The notes beneath the pieces are model-generated. The model saw only the letters and a list, made by a program, of their open reading frames with translations, searched no databases and was not told where the DNA came from. A stretch of 64,000 nt of DNA from Edolisoma coerulescens (taxonomy: Eukaryota > Chordata > Aves > Passeriformes > Campephagidae): positions 2,561,559-2,625,558 of the forward strand of contig VWZW01004700.1 of NCBI GenBank assembly GCA_013397115.1. Direction: 5' to 3'. A program made the position numbers and the translations under genes. Below, one piece after another: positions 47,508 to 62,082 of this stretch; position 1 is the first letter of the stretch, and every line of letters begins with the position of its first letter.

Positions 47508-47941
47508 GTAAGTAACTGTGGAAAGATCACTTAAAAATGCTTTAGTGCTCCTAACCTTGTCTTTTCACTTTTGTCTTCTGCCTTGAATTTTGTGTCTGAG
47601 AAGTGTCACTGCCACTAGTGGTAGTGGCAGAACTAACGTTCTTTATCACAGTGAGTATTTATTTAATGTAGTGCAGGGCTATTTAGTTTTCAGTTGTTTG
47701 TTTTTATAACCCAGTGTATCAAGTGCCTGATGGTCCCACTTTAAATTTTAGTTTGAGGTTTATGATTATTGTCCCTGGTTTGTCCTCTGTAGGCTGATGG
47801 GCTGAATCTGTTTGGTCTTAATTGGAAGTCACTACCGTTTTACCTTTGGGTGGATAATTTAACTTTCAAATATAGAATTGGTATAAAAATAATGTGAAAA
47901 TAAGCATCTCTGGTTTAATTGCATAAATAATATAATTACAG
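47508..47941 (+). other. STK3: STK3 intron 5 (434 bp)
   Basis: A short phase 0 GT-AG intron with donor GTAAGT and acceptor ATTACAG. It contains a perfect 9-bp hairpin at 47609-47630. Confidence 0.93.
47609..47630. repeat. Perfect 9-bp inverted repeat in intron 5
   Basis: CTGCCACTA (47609-47617), loop GTGG, TAGTGGCAG (47622-47630). It sits about 100 bases into a 434-bp intron between two kinase-domain exons. Any role in splicing is speculative. Confidence 0.65.
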
Positions 47942-48109
47942 GATACAATGGCAAAACGTAATACTGTTATAGGAACTCCATTTTGGATGGCTCCTGAAGT
48001 CATACAAGAGATTGGCTATAACTGTGTGGCAGACATCTGGTCCCTTGGTATCACTTCAATAGAAATGGCTGAAGGAAAGCCTCCATATGCTGATATTCAC
48101 CCAATGAGG
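47942..48109 (+). CDS. STK3: STK3 exon 6: activation segment
   Basis: 168 nt encoding residues 172-227, from DTMAKRNTVIGTPFWMAPE through VADIWSLGITSIEMAEGKPP to YADIHPMR. It holds the activating autophosphorylation threonine (RNT, residue 179 here, T180 in human), the P+1 loop, the APE motif (188-190) and the DxWSLG part of helix F. Phase 0 at both ends, with donor GTAAGT at 48110. The next family residues (AIFMIPTNPPP) are not in the window. With exons 1-5 it makes one unbroken 227-codon frame. MST2 phosphorylates LATS1/2 and MOB1 in the Hippo pathway, acting with SAV1 through a C-terminal SARAH domain that lies beyond this window. Confidence 0.97.
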
Positions 48110-51100
48110 GTAAGTGTGTGGTGGTGTTTTTTGTTTGTTGTATTAAAAAAAAATAAAGTCCTCAAACCCACAGAACATTCAAAGCCCCCTAATACTGGAA
48201 TCATAAAGCTGTATGGTTTTGAATAGAGATTTTAATACTAACAATTTTTACTTTCTGTATTGCTTCCTATTGACTCCAGTTTGCCTGTGTTTTAACACAT
48301 TTCTGTAAGGTTTCAGAATGCCTTTATCCCCACTTGAGAGGGAGCTACAGCAATAAGCTCTTAATTGGCTTTGGGGTAATACACGGAATCTGTTCCATAC
48401 TGTACTTGCACTTGGAGATTTCCATCAGCAAGAGTCTGTCCCCTTTTGAAAGGCAGTTTTGAAATAAAGGTGACCTAAGAAGAATTCAGAACTGTCCTAT
48501 GGGAGCAGTGCTAATATTAGTAACACCTGTCAGCTTTTATTTATTAGTGACTCCTAAGGTCTTTTACTGAATTAGTTTACTTTTTGCAAAACAAAATGTA
48601 ACTATAATTGGTCACTTTATGAGGAGTAGCAGTTACAAACGAATTACTTAAGAAGTTCATGGGGAGCAGTGTTTACCTAGGGATAGCTTGACACTGTTAG
48701 TCATGCTGTTACTATTTTGTAATGAGCTATAGAATAGCTATGCTGATTGCACTGAGCATCAATAAACACTTCATTCTTAAATTGTTTAAAACCCATTTTG
48801 AATTAAGAAGGCACTTTATATTACTTAAAGCATATTTTTTTTCCAAAAAATCTTTGCAATTTGCTGCAAAAATGTCATGCATACTAGATTATTTTATTCA
48901 GTTTTCTTTTGCTGGTGCCTCATATATCAGGATCTTAATATAAAGAAGCCACCACTATAGAAAGAGAAGGTACTGTTCATTAGACAATTCCTGTAAGGTG
49001 ATGCACATCTGAATTTAAGTGTATTTAGTGCTATTTTTTTCATGGGGTTCTTGATTTTTGGTTGTGTGTGCTCTTTGGAGGAGAGGTATTTCCTGAAATT
49101 TCATGAAAATGTGTAGCTCTGTTAAAGCTAGCAAGTGATTTGCATTTAGAAACATTACAAAATTTTGGAAGCAAAGTTTAATAGTTTTCTTGCGCCATAT
49201 TTTTTTTTCCATGTAATTAACTGTTTTAAAATTACAATTCAAACTAAAAATACTCAGGCGAAAGCTGAGAACAAAATAAGTATCTCTGAAGCTGGATTTT
49301 GATGGGAATTTAAGTTAGGATGAAATAACCTCTAAAAATATTTTGAAGAATGATTGATGACAAATTAAATATGTTTGATCATGCTGGGATTTTTGGTTGT
49401 ACTTCTAACAAAAATGCCTTAATTACATCTGAGTAACATCACTGTATGTAGTTGCACCAGCTGTTGAAAGGTGAGGACTACGTTATCAGAGAGGATTTTT
49501 ATGTGCATGACAATAGCTGCTTATAAATCAAAGGTCACCGAGTTTGAATGCTTGTGGACCTATTTAACTCTTGCAATCAAGTGAATGCTATCAAAGGCCA
49601 AAGTAATTTAACACAATTCTGGATTACATACAACATGTGTTCTTGTTAATAAATTACGTTATGGTTATTAAGGGCTTGTATGTAGTTAGTACTCTTTTGT
49701 ATATTTGATACCTCCAGTTTTTCTTAATTTTTATTAGTGAGTTGTTACAGTGGTTAACAAGAAATACACAGATTTAAGTTGCGATAGTTTTTCTGGTGTC
49801 ATATGATACAGCTTCACAGGACTTTTGGTCATATGTGGATGCTTTGTTTTAGTTATGACGCAGAATTGATACAGGCAAGCATGAAAGCTTGGGCAAATTT
49901 TCATTGCTTTTTCTAGATGTTGCTGGAGTTCTGTGGTATTTATGTAAGGCACAATTTTGTTGCCAGGGAATGCACAGTGAAATTACCATGTGCACTGTTT
50001 TGCTGTAGGCTGGTTGGCACTGCCACAAAGGTAATGCACTGCCAGTAGGCCATTTCCTTGTCAACTGCATTTACAGCTTAATAGAAATATTACATGACTT
50101 CTTTAAACAAGTGTTTTGGCAGAGAGGAAATAGCAGATTCCATGCAAACAAGCATAGCTTCCTCTGCTTAACCACACTCTGACTACTCCAAAGAATTGTG
50201 CTAGTTTCAGCTGGGAAAGAAGAAGTGGGGGGTGCAAAATGGAATTTCAGGTGGGAGGGGGAAGAAAAAGCAGGTTTTTTCTGGTTAAGTATTCCTGTCA
50301 TAATGTATTTAACTGCATAAGTGTCATCCGTGCTATTTCACTTGTTTCTGCTGGAAATCTGGGTTCAGCAGGAGCTGTAGTTGTCACACTTGGTTTGAGG
50401 CTCAAAGGTCAAGAGCACTTGCCAGCTCAGTAGTTTTAATGCTTTGTTCACCTAAGAATTATAGAATGCCTCACATATTTGATGTCAGAGTCCTTTTCTG
50501 CTTTTACTAATGATGAAAAGTGAAACTTCTGTATTTTCTGTGGGTTTTTTTCAAAGAAGGAGTGTTTTCAGGTAGTTTTAAAGGAGGGAAAAATACAGAT
50601 ATCCTCAAGGTTGCCCTAAAACATGGTGATATGGCCACTAGAACTAGCAAGGAATTTGCTGATAAAAAATCACTCAAACCTAGATAATATAACCCATCTA
50701 GCAGGGCTAAAAGCATGTTGATTGCGGTAGACTGTGCAGCAGCCAGGGTTAATGTGGCTAACAGTGTTTGAATCTGCCTGTGATTGCTCTGCTGTGATGA
50801 GCAGTTAGCAATTTATAGTGGAGCTAATTAAAGGGGACTTCGTTGTGGTTCTAGAGCAAGACTCAATCTCTTCCTCTGAAGCTACAGCGATGTTTTAACA
50901 GCTGAGTTCCCGTGTCCCCATTGACTGCAGCATATATGCTGTCCTGTAGTGATAAAATATTTATGTCCTACCACAGACGAATCTTAATTCAAACCATTAA
51001 CTGTTTTGTTCAGTCATTCCTCTGCATGTGATATCTATCCTTATTGTTTCTAAATTCCCTTTTTTTAATCTGTAACAAGACCACAGAGAATGGACTGTTT

Positions 51101-54100
51101 TACTGCAGTAGTTGTGATTTTGCTTTTTTGCTAAAAACTGATAACATGCTTGTGAAATATCCTCTGTCTTTGCTAATCATCCATGATCTCAAATTGTCGC
51201 GTAAGAATTGTTTTTGGTGGCACATCCTTTAAGCTGGATAGTTTTTATATGATCCTTCTGCTGCTAGTATTTGGCTTTAAAAACAAGTAGATTAATAACA
51301 CTTTGCCATAAAGCTAATCTTAAAACTTAAGCATGGCTTTTTTTGAGGTCCTTCTCTAGGCCACCCTTACTAAACTTTTCCTTATGTTCATGCAATGATG
51401 TGATCAGTTATTCCTGCAAGGCTGAGATTTTTATGATCAATTTAAGTGTGGGCTGCTGGTGTTAAGAGACAGGCTGTCCATAGCCAGGAGTTCCTGACCT
51501 TTCTGTTAAGCAAGCACTAACATTTTTGTGGCCTCACATGGAGTTGGATAAAGGAACTGATGTTCTGAAAAATTAACATGATAGAAGCGTCCTAGAACTG
51601 GGCCAGAGAAGTTGTAGGAGCATGTAGTGGACAGAGGAAATGGGCTGAGGGGAGTTTACTGCTTTTGAGCCTTCTAGACCAACTATAGAACTGTGTTTTA
51701 TAAAATTTGCTCTTCTTTGCAAGGTCAGCAGTTACTGACAGGTTGGTGTGCTTCAAATAAATGCTGGTAGCTCTCTTACAAAAGAGAAGGAAGAGAAAAA
51801 GCCAAAAAAAGCCCAAACTCTTTTCTTTCATGCTTATCAGGCAGCTGGAATAATTCACATTGTTGTGGCATGGAAGAAGCTGGTGCTAGATGTGTTTTTC
51901 AACACTTCACAGTATTGGTCTTTGTTTCTTTATGGTGAAGTTTGTTGGAAATGGACATGTGGACATCACATGTTCTGCAGTGAATTGGAGGAAGCCAATT
52001 TGAACTGCTTCCATTTGCCTTAAGTCCAATCATGATATTTATTTTTCCATGGCACTTACCCAGATTATCCATGCCTCCTGCTTAGCCTGTGTCATTTCCA
52101 CCCTGGACTAATCTGTTTGTAATAATCTTTTATTCCTGATGTATCTTATAACAAACTACAATTTCCCAGTTTTTTATTCTCAACATATTGCATTAAAACT
52201 GGAGATTGAAGTGAGAATTTTTGCTCTGTAGGGCCATAAGAAAAAAGGTGTCATGTGGAGCATGGCAGTCAGATTCAGACCAGTTTTTCAGCCATTGAGA
52301 AGACAGTTTTCTGTTTGCCTTTTGTGCCGGAAATTGAGGAGAGGAAAAAAGAAAAACCACTTCTGTCTTTCCGCATAGTCACTCTTGCATTTCTTCTCTT
52401 CAACAGATGGTGTTATCTCATTGGTTTCTATTATTTTCTCTAAGAGCTCACATATCTTATCTCAGCGTTACTGCTTTTAAATTAGACTAGGTTTGTAAAA
52501 GTATATGGTTTTCTTATTTTAGTGCTTTTGCTTATCTTTAGAAAAGACTTTGAATTAACTTCTAAAAATCCTTTACCTTTTAAGAACTTTCTATGAGACA
52601 CTGTTAATTTGTAACTTGAGGTTTTCTTGCCTGCTATAGCAAGATAGAGTGAGGTAATATTTAAAGAGTTTAAAATATGGGTATTTGATTGTACATTACT
52701 GTTTATTATTTTACTACTCTTCACAATCTTGTGGAAGAATGACAGTGAGCTGTGATGATATAAGGTGCATGTAATACGTGTTTACAGTGGGGACCTAAGA
52801 CACTGATGTGATGTGGTTGTGACAGCAGAGTAATTGCAGAAGCCTGTATTTTGTTGTAGGGTTTTCAAAGAGCTGTTGTAAGACCTTTGGTCTCTTGGCT
52901 TTAAATGGAGTTTTTGTATTTGCTTTATACAGACCTAAATGAAGGGATGGGTGCTGAGGGGTGGTATTCCTACCTGTTTCCATGCATTTTCAGCACCCAT
53001 TTCTGCTGGAATGAGCGTTTAGGTGGCCACATTATAAGCTGGATCAGAAAATGGATCCATCTGAAAACCTACCAAGTAACAAGAAGTAGCTTTCAATGAT
53101 ATGTTTAACAGGGTGCTTGAACCAGGTGGGGACAAAAATGTGTGGCTGGGACTGGTAGAAGAAATGGGTCATCTGTTTTTGGGCATCTGCCAAGTTGACT
53201 TAAGGTAGTTGAAAAACCAGAGTCTCAGCTGGCCATCTGTAAATTTATTATGATTAAAACTTAGTGATTATTTAAGGAAACTGCAGAGCTTCTCTGAAGT
53301 TGACTCTTAAAAATGCTTGTCCTAAGGGACAAACTGATGTTTTTGTAGCTGTCCTACCTGTCCTTTGAGGCTTTTTCTGGTTGGGCATATTGATAAAGTT
53401 AGACAGGAATCTAGACCTTTCATGGCTGAATGTTCCCCCACAAAGCCTTTCTCCTTCTCCACCTCATTCTTTAAATTAAGTTCTTCCATCTTTAAATACT
53501 GTTGCTGTGATACTGCAGAACTTCACAGGGGAAACTTCCAGTGGCCTTCAGTTTGCGTGCAGCTGAAGGCAAGTGTTGATTCATACTGTGTTGCCTCTGG
53601 TACTATTTACAGCCAAAGTTTCAAATAGGTGCTGTAACTTTATTCAAGAAAAAAAAAAAGTACTGTTAACACCAGGGTGTATTTGTCTAACAGAAGATAA
53701 AGTATGTTCTCCTTATAGATTGAGGAAAAAAATCAGTCTCAAAGGAATTGCTTTTCCCATAAATCACTGTGAGAAATAAGAGTCCATATTCTAATAGAAT
53801 ATGTAACATTTTTTCCTTGAGTGAGTGGTAGTAGTATGTGGTTCAGACCAGAGGCACCTATACTAATACCAGGGCTGATCTAGGTATTGTATCTTTGGTA
53901 GTTTTCTTTTTTGTTCAACAACTTTTCAGGAAGTGTGACTTACTTAAGGGCTCTTAACTAAGGAAAGCTTTACATTTTAATTAAAATGCTGCTAATTCAA
54001 ACTAGTATGCAACCTGTCCACCTGCTCTGATCAAAATGTGAATGATTGATGTGTGGGGATTTTTGCATGAATCAAAAACCAAAACATATGAGACAATACT

Positions 54101-56234
54101 TTCAGCAGCATTAAAAAAAAAGGTATTAAATGCTTTTTCATTCAAGATTTATTTTTACTTGTCAAAATAAACATATTTGCTTATTTATTTTAAATGAATG
54201 ATCAGTTTTTTTAGTGTGTGAACAGACCTCTTTACTTGAACTGTTTATGGTGTGGTAAGTAATTGCTGAGGTGCACACCAGGTCCTAACACCCTGTTCAT
54301 GATTTGACTCCTTTCAGTGAGGCTTCTGGAATAAGATGATAAATGTTGGGCAAATGAAAATGAGTGATTGCGTACATTTGAACTTGCGTATCTGTGCATG
54401 TTTCCATTTTTTGTGAGCAAATACCTGAGGTCCAACCTAAATGAAATATTTGCATAGAGTTTGCTTGAATCTTACTATCTAGAAAATAGATCTGTTGATC
54501 ACCAGGAGAATTGCTCTTTCTGTGAGTTAAGATGCCAGCTAATGCTTGCTGTAATTGTAACAATGATTGGACTTGGTAGCTTATTTCATCAGCTATTATT
54601 CTTTAATGGGTATATGGAAGTGTGTTTTCTCTGGGTTGTTATATGTACCTTTACGTGAGGAAATAAATTTCTAAATTTACTGGAATACAATTAAGGCAGC
54701 TGTTAACTATTACAGTAATGGCATTTTTACTAGGTAAAAAGAGAATTTTTAGGTACTTGGTAATTGTGTCAGCTTGACGTTACTTTTCACTATGGTTGAG
54801 TTTTCAGCAGAGAATTGAAAACTAAATAAAGGGCAAATTGTGGTCCTGCAGAAAAATCATTATCTGTCAAAGTTGCACTTGTGGCTCCTGGGCAAGCTGC
54901 TCATAGAGGTGCAGAGATCCTGCTCTGTAGATTTTTAAAATTCTTTTTAATTTCAAAGCGTGTATGGTTCTCCAAACTTAAAAGTTACGATTTATGATTT
55001 TAGTTAAAATATGTTTGGTGTTCACTTCATATATTAAGGTGATTTTAAGTGCTTTCTTCCTTAAGCTTGTATTCTTTGTGGGAATGCTAGTCACAGATAC
55101 AGATATAGTTTGAACTATAACTTCAGACATAACTTTGAACATAACTTCTTCTTTAATATTTAATGCCTGCAAGATTAATGCAGGCAGCGAATTTCAAAAG
55201 GATTTAATTTGCTAATTTGTTTGTGATCAGCCCTCCTATGGATTTGCTGTAGCGGAGAAGGGGAGAAGTTCTGATGAGTGAGGAAGTCAACTCAGGAAAG
55301 TGCTCTTAGGGGTATAGTCTAGTTTCTTGTGATACAGAAATAAAATTTCTTTCAGTTTTTCAGTGTGCCTACCATAGAATTTTAATGAAAATTCCTATGG
55401 CTTGGCTTAGTCAAAATATATAAATGGACTAAAAAGAAATGGTATGTGAGTTGTCCTCAGACACTGAAGACAAGTTTAGAGGTATCTGGTTGCAAAACAT
55501 ATGGAATACAGCATGTGATATTTTACGTATTTTCTTAAATTGCAACCGGAAGTTCATTGCTTGACTTTACCAGATTCAGTGACATGTATTGAGCCTCCTA
55601 GAGAATGATGTGCCAGCATGGCAGCATCCAGTGTCCAGGACTGGACAGCTTGCTATGCAAAAGGATAGTGTGCTTAATATCAGCCAATTTTATGAGAAAG
55701 GAGAGATTTGTAATACCATTGTGAAAGCAAGACAGGAAAAATACCATTTGTTCTCTGGCAAAACTTCAAAGATAATAAAAATTTCCTCCCTAATAGCCCA
55801 AGGAACTTTTTGAAGAGGTTCTGCCACATGGCTTCCCAAACAAAAGACTGTCAGGTGTCTCTGGTTTATTGAACTCTTTAATGGTATGACATTAGCATTG
55901 ATTTGCTGTGAAAACATTAGGTTACTTGAGGTGTGTTCAATGATTAAATTGGAGGATGACAGCATCCTACTCCTGTTCACAGTAAAGCTTTTGAAAAAGT
56001 CTACAATCTGATGGATGTAATTGTTGTCTTCCTGTAGCTATTGCTTTTTAAATTTACTCTTCTTTTTTCTTGCATCTCTCTCTTGCTTTTCTTTTCAGTG
56101 AGGAGATGGCTTGAAAATTCATGTAATAAAACCGTTGCAATATAAATAAAGTGCCGTTAAAAGTTATGGAATAGTTACAGAATCTAGCATACATGTTTGA
56201 CTGTGGCTTAGAGAATGCATCAGCACTCCTTCAC

Positions 56235-56274
56235 ATCACTAGAATTTTCTTTATATCACTAGAAATTTTGGAAG
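56235..56274. repeat. Two-copy 20-bp tandem duplication
   Basis: ATCACTAGAATTTTCTTTAT (56235) is followed by a diverged copy starting ATCACTAGAAATTTTGGAAG at 56255. Small local duplication in intron 6. Confidence 0.55.
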
Positions 56275-57338
56275 TAGAATAAATGTTTATTACTGTTAAA
56301 AGTATAAATTCTTTACATTTTTAAATTATGTCGGATTTGCTGGTATGTGTACAAAACGGAAATGTTAATCTGTCATGTGTAATAAAGTAGCAGAAGCAGA
56401 GAATATTTGAAATTTGTACTGGAACTGGAGTTTAATTTGAATTAAATGGAAAACATTTATTGCATGCTTCTAAATGAGGATTTAATTAAAATTAAATTAG
56501 TGCATCTTTTTAGACTTACCCCTGAATAGGAAATTTGAGACATGCTTCAGTTGATTGTTGGTTTTCTCTGACTTTGATTAATCACTTTCAAAGTAAGCGG
56601 AGGATCGGTATAGTAATTTCATAATTACACACAAATGAGTGAATTTGAAACTTCTAACTAAAATAACTATAAAGGGAGTTTGATCTTGGTTAGGTTCATG
56701 TAATGCTGTGCATCTTCTGTGAGAGGTTCAGAATCTTAGAAGTGCTAATCTGAAAAAAGGACCACACCGTGATGCTACCCGTTTATTTACAAGACACTTC
56801 AGTGGGAAATGTTGGACCTGGGAAGATTATTTTTCAAAGATGTTGGAGCAGTAAACAGAGGTTGAATGAAGGCATGAAATAATTTGGAAATATTCTTGAT
56901 GACTTGAGCGAGCATTGCCTCAAGCCCTACATCTGTAAGCGTTGTTAAAGATTATTTGATAGAGCTGTTAGTGAGGGTAAAGCCCGGAATGTATTCAACA
57001 GACCTAGCATGGAATAGGTTAACAGTATCCCTATGGCTGAGCTGGCTGCCTTCTTTCCAGGCAAGTGTTAAAAACAAATAAGCAAAAAACCCTGCCTCGC
57101 CCCCCCAAGCTTATTCAGAAGTTTTAAATTGGTATCAGTTTGCTCATTTGTGATGTTAGTAATACTGTAAACATAGATCAGAGTGCAAAGCAAAATTATT
57201 TTGCAGCTTGAAGATCTCAAGGAAATTTATTTGAAGTAGGCAGTTTGTAGTAAATCATCAAGATTCATTAAATCTAAAATCACAATTTTAACATGACAAG
57301 ACTTTTTTATTAATGAGCTTTACAGCCATTGTTATTTG

Positions 57339-57352
57339 AAAAAAAAAAAAAA
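57339..57352. repeat. Poly-A tract (14 A)
   Basis: Homopolymer in intron 6, with no recognisable element upstream that would make it a retroposon tail. Confidence 0.6.
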
Positions 57353-60300
57353 CTTTCCATCATTTGTACATGTTATTGTATGCTGAATTTGTTCAGTTTC
57401 TGTTTAACTTGCACTATGTATGTGGGAAATAATTCAGCAAGGTGTTTATGCACAGATTTAGGAGAATTTATGTTATTAGCGATTCTGTAATACCTTGCAG
57501 GTTATTGTAAAATATACCACAGATTTCAAAAGTTTTCAGTGAAGAGCTATACATATTAGCTGCAAATATACTTCCATTTCTTTTTATTTCTACTGTCTTT
57601 CAAGTTCTAGGATTAGCACTAAATATGCAAGGTTAATTTTTATTCAGAGTCTGGCAGTTAGCTTCATTAAAGGTGAGGGAATCTGTATATTGCTTTTAAT
57701 TGAAATGTCTGTTTGAATTTTTGTGTAGGACTGATGTCTTTTTAAGCCGAAAAAGAACTCGGTAAACAATTTTAAGACATTCTTTGAAACTTGAATTAAT
57801 GTTTATTTATTAAAGTGAATTTTATGTTCATTTTTTTCTTAAATGTGTTTTCTGTCAGTATAGCTGGTTGACCTGGAGGAAGTGTTTTAGAGACTTGACT
57901 GCTGGATTACCAAATTCTTAACACGCTATTACAAGTTTTAAAAGCAGAACTGTATTTACTTGGATTTTAGTTAAAGGGATATTTGATTTTTTGATATGTG
58001 GGAGAAAACCACAATCAGATTAGGAGGAAAATATTAAGCCTCTGTTGCTACTTACCAGAAGATTTTTCTATGCTTTGAGCCTATACTTGTTGTTTACTTC
58101 ATAAAAAATCTAAAAAAATTGCTTAGATTGGGAGGAGGTTAAAATTTGGAATGAAGAAAGCTTATTAAGACTGCATAGACCCTGTTTCTGTCATGGTATA
58201 ATATTGCCTTCAAATGTACACTGGGTAATTTTTAAAGAGGATGATGCATATTTAATGAAGAAATTTATTTATTTAAAAGTAAGGGTTGCCAATCAGTCTA
58301 AATTTGCTTCAGTTAAAACTTGATGGTCTAAAGACAACTTATAATCCTTTTCTTGTTATAAAGTATTGTCAAATTTGTAGTAGTATCAGTTAAGTTTATG
58401 GAAACTTTATTTTAAGGTGGTTTAAAATAGAACTAAATCTCTAATTTGTATTTGATGGCACCTGTTTTCGTTTTGTTTCCCTGGCAACACCAGTGGTATC
58501 AAAAATTGCCTGTAGACCACCCTGGTTTTAAAGAATGAAATCAGCCTGGCTCAGCCTTTTATTTTACTGACTAAATACTTAAACAAAGCTTTAACACACA
58601 GTCAGTACTTTGCAAACTAAGATGATTTGGGTATACAGTTTGTGATTTTTTTAAATTAGAATTTTCTGTCCAAATGCCAGTTTGTATTGTTCTGCTGTTT
58701 TAAAAATATATTGATATATAGGAAGTATTTTTGATATCCTGTGTCTTGAAAAGCTATGTTTGAAAGCTGTAATAACTACCTGCAGAAAAGTAAAAATTCA
58801 TAGTTTTTAGATAACACAGTCTGTCTGCTTTTAAAGCTGTATGGATCCAAGGCTTTATTCCAGATGTAAGTTGTCATTATTTGCATTCTCAGGGGAAACA
58901 AATAAAGGCAACATGAGTGTTACCTCCAGATTCTACTTTCTTCTGTGCTTTTTTACCATGTCTGAGAATTCACGTTATGAAAATTACATATATGGTGTTC
59001 CAAACGCCACAAATCTTAATGCATTATCAGATTGTGTTTCAGAAACACAAACATGGACATAATTCTTGCAAGTACTGCTTATCGTTACCTACCTGCCTGA
59101 AAAACTCTGCTTTACTGACAGAAGCCTCCTCAGCAATGTATATTCCTGAGCTTCATGCCATACTGTTGATGATTAAAAAAAGAAAAAAGTTGGTGTTCTG
59201 ATGGAGCAAATCAGATTTATAGTGATAGTTACAGGAACACAGTCTGAGAAGTTTAAGGTGTCTTACATTTTCCATTCTCCCCCAGAAATTTAGAATAATT
59301 CTGGAAGATAAGGAAGTAATCTGTTCCCAGAAAAGAGAGTACCTCTGATGGAACTCATGGGTGCCTATGGTGCAGTATTTCCCAGTGTCCTGATGCTGTG
59401 ACTGTAAGCTTGGCATTAGAGATACCAGCCCAGTATTCTCTCTACTGCTGCTCCTTTTTTCATGCTACGAAAACGTAAAACAATTAGCATCAGCCAGCAC
59501 AGGATTTATTGGCAAACTGACATGCATGTGCTGAAACAGTCATCTCTTTCAAGCAGGATATTCCTTAAGAAATGTAATAATCATGAGCTCCAGCCCTGGG
59601 ACAGAGGGCATGTCTACACTGGGCAGGTACATCCAGACACAAGTGAACTTTGCCCATACTGTCCCCCTTCCAGTTTTCTCCGGGAGTTTCTGTAGAGCAA
59701 CTGTGTGTGTACTGTAGATGTCTTGCTTTTTGTTTGTTTCTCTGAATAATATGACTAATTTGTGCAGGCTGTGTTTTTTGATATTTAGAAGTGGCTAGCA
59801 TTTGATTCTTGGTGATGAAAATGAGCATATCCAAGTTCCTAATTTGTAAACCATGCTGTTGTTAAACAGTCAGAATAATTAAATTATTTAGAGAAATTGG
59901 CACAAAGTTCCTGAGAACTTGGTCCTTTTAGCAATCTTGTGAATTGTCATGTGTAAATTGTGACTGTGGAGCAACTGGTTGCATTGCCACTTGCTTGGTG
60001 TGAAAATATGTGGAGGGTGAAGTAGCTGGAAGGTTCTTTCTAGACTGGAAATACTACGGTAAGCTGATGTGCTAGAGAAAAGTCTTACTGCTGTAGGCCT
60101 GGATGAACAGTAGGACAGGCTAAAGGCCAGAGGACATGTCTGTCTGGATGGGTGATGAAAATTCGGTGGGTGATCCCTCTGCCAGCTGTGCTGTCCGAGG
60201 GCAGGACATGACGTGGCTCCAGCTCGGGAGCAATGCACTGCCTTGATGGGCCTCTGTACCCAAAGTAATGTACCTGGCCTCTGAACTTGTTTCTATGTTA

Positions 60301-62082
60301 ACCTCTCTCCATGTAAAAGATACTTTCTGTTTTGGGCTGGTTCAGCATGAAGTTAGCTGATGCAAAATTTAGCCTATTAAATTTTTTTAAAAAATTAACT
60401 TATGGGAGGAGAACAATGTGTTCTTCTGCAATGTTTCTGGTCTAGCATTATGATTCCTAAAGCTGTTTTAGTGTTGTCTGAAAAGAGCTTTGATAAAAAT
60501 CAACTAGACTAACATGCCTATAACATAAGAGTTTGTTCTTGACCCGTTAGTACTTTTTCCTTTTCTTATAGATGAAGTCAATGGGTATAATGTTTATTTT
60601 CTTAAGCCATTAAGTCATAGATGTCTTCCAGATATTGTTTGATGCACTGAGTGTGTTCTTTTCCTACTGCTTTTTAATAGTCTAGTTAGGATGTTACCTT
60701 GATTCCTTACCTATATTCAGAAAATAAAAACAGAGTTGGCTCAGCTTTTTTACACACATGAAGGGAATTTTTTTCCCCATAAAATTAACCTTTAATGTTA
60801 ACAGAAGAAGAAGGTCATAGAACATCATAATTACATTTGTAATGCGATTAATTAATGACAGTTATCAGAAGACACATGGTGAGTAGAGGGAGAGTGGCAG
60901 ACCTGGCATTGACACAGGAACTTTTTTTTTGCCTTTTATAACATAACTTTGATCAAAAGATGCTCTTGATGCATGTTGCCAAAATAAGTAATTTCACACT
61001 CCAGAATTTCAGCAGTTGACAAAATCTCTACCTTTCCTGGTTTCCTTTGACAGTCATATTTATAAAAATAGCCTCTCAGAGTGACTTTAAAGGCAGTAAA
61101 CTGGATTACTAGGGGCCAAGAAACCAAATCTGGAGCTCAAAACAGGCACTGAAAATATCTTACTTTCTGTTTAAATTGGAGAATTGTTACCTAGGCTCTG
61201 CTGCTATAGTGTACACACAGGATGATTTGACTTCTGCATTATTCCCTTCTCTAGCTTTGTTTTGCTTTCATGATAGGAATCAAAAACTCTATCATAATTT
61301 CATGATTGCTATGCCCAAGGTGGGCTCTAATTAAAAAAATGTATTTAATTATTTATTTGTATTTCACTACTTATTTATAAACATCCAAGGAATTTTAGTA
61401 TCATGTTTGTAAGAATTCTCCTAGACATTTGACGTTGAAATGGTAGCTTTTGGTTGCTATTGAGGCTTCAGAATTTATTAACGAATTCATCTATAAGGGA
61501 AATTTGTTTTACAGAGTAAAACATTATGTTTCTAATGCCTTTGCATTTCAGATGGTGATGGTTTAAATTATGACACCAGCCCTGTGCCTTAGGGCTTGCA
61601 ATTCTGTAACTTTTTTCAGATGCATCAACTAAGCATTGCCTAATTTGTTATGAAATTGAAAGAAAAGTTGTTCAATAATTCTTACTAAGTTGTGCTGCTA
61701 ACATCTGTTTCCAATAAAATACTGGTAATATGATAAGAATTGAAAGAATTGTGTGATTACTGGTTTCAAATAACCGTTCCAATGATGGTCAACCAAAGAC
61801 GGCTTTTCTTTCACTGAGAGAGTGACTTGTATGTATGGGGTGTGAAGTCCAAATGGCAGTGAAAGCTGATGCTGGTGGGATGATGTGCAAAGGTAAGGTG
61901 TGTTGGTTTTGGATGCTGTTCTTTATAGAACCTCTGGCAAATTTAGGAGGTAAGTTACATGTTTTCTCTTCCTAAATTTATCATTAAGTATATTTATAAT
62001 TTACCTAAGGAAATTATTGAGTATTCTCTAAAAAAATGAAGGTGACTACTTGTTACAGACAGTTTAAATATGTATGCTTGGC

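Noticed and set aside
59580..59700. Possible old repeat with GGCATGTCTACACTGGGCAG
   Set aside because: Phrase resembles ancient sauropsid repeats but too short and uncertain to assign.
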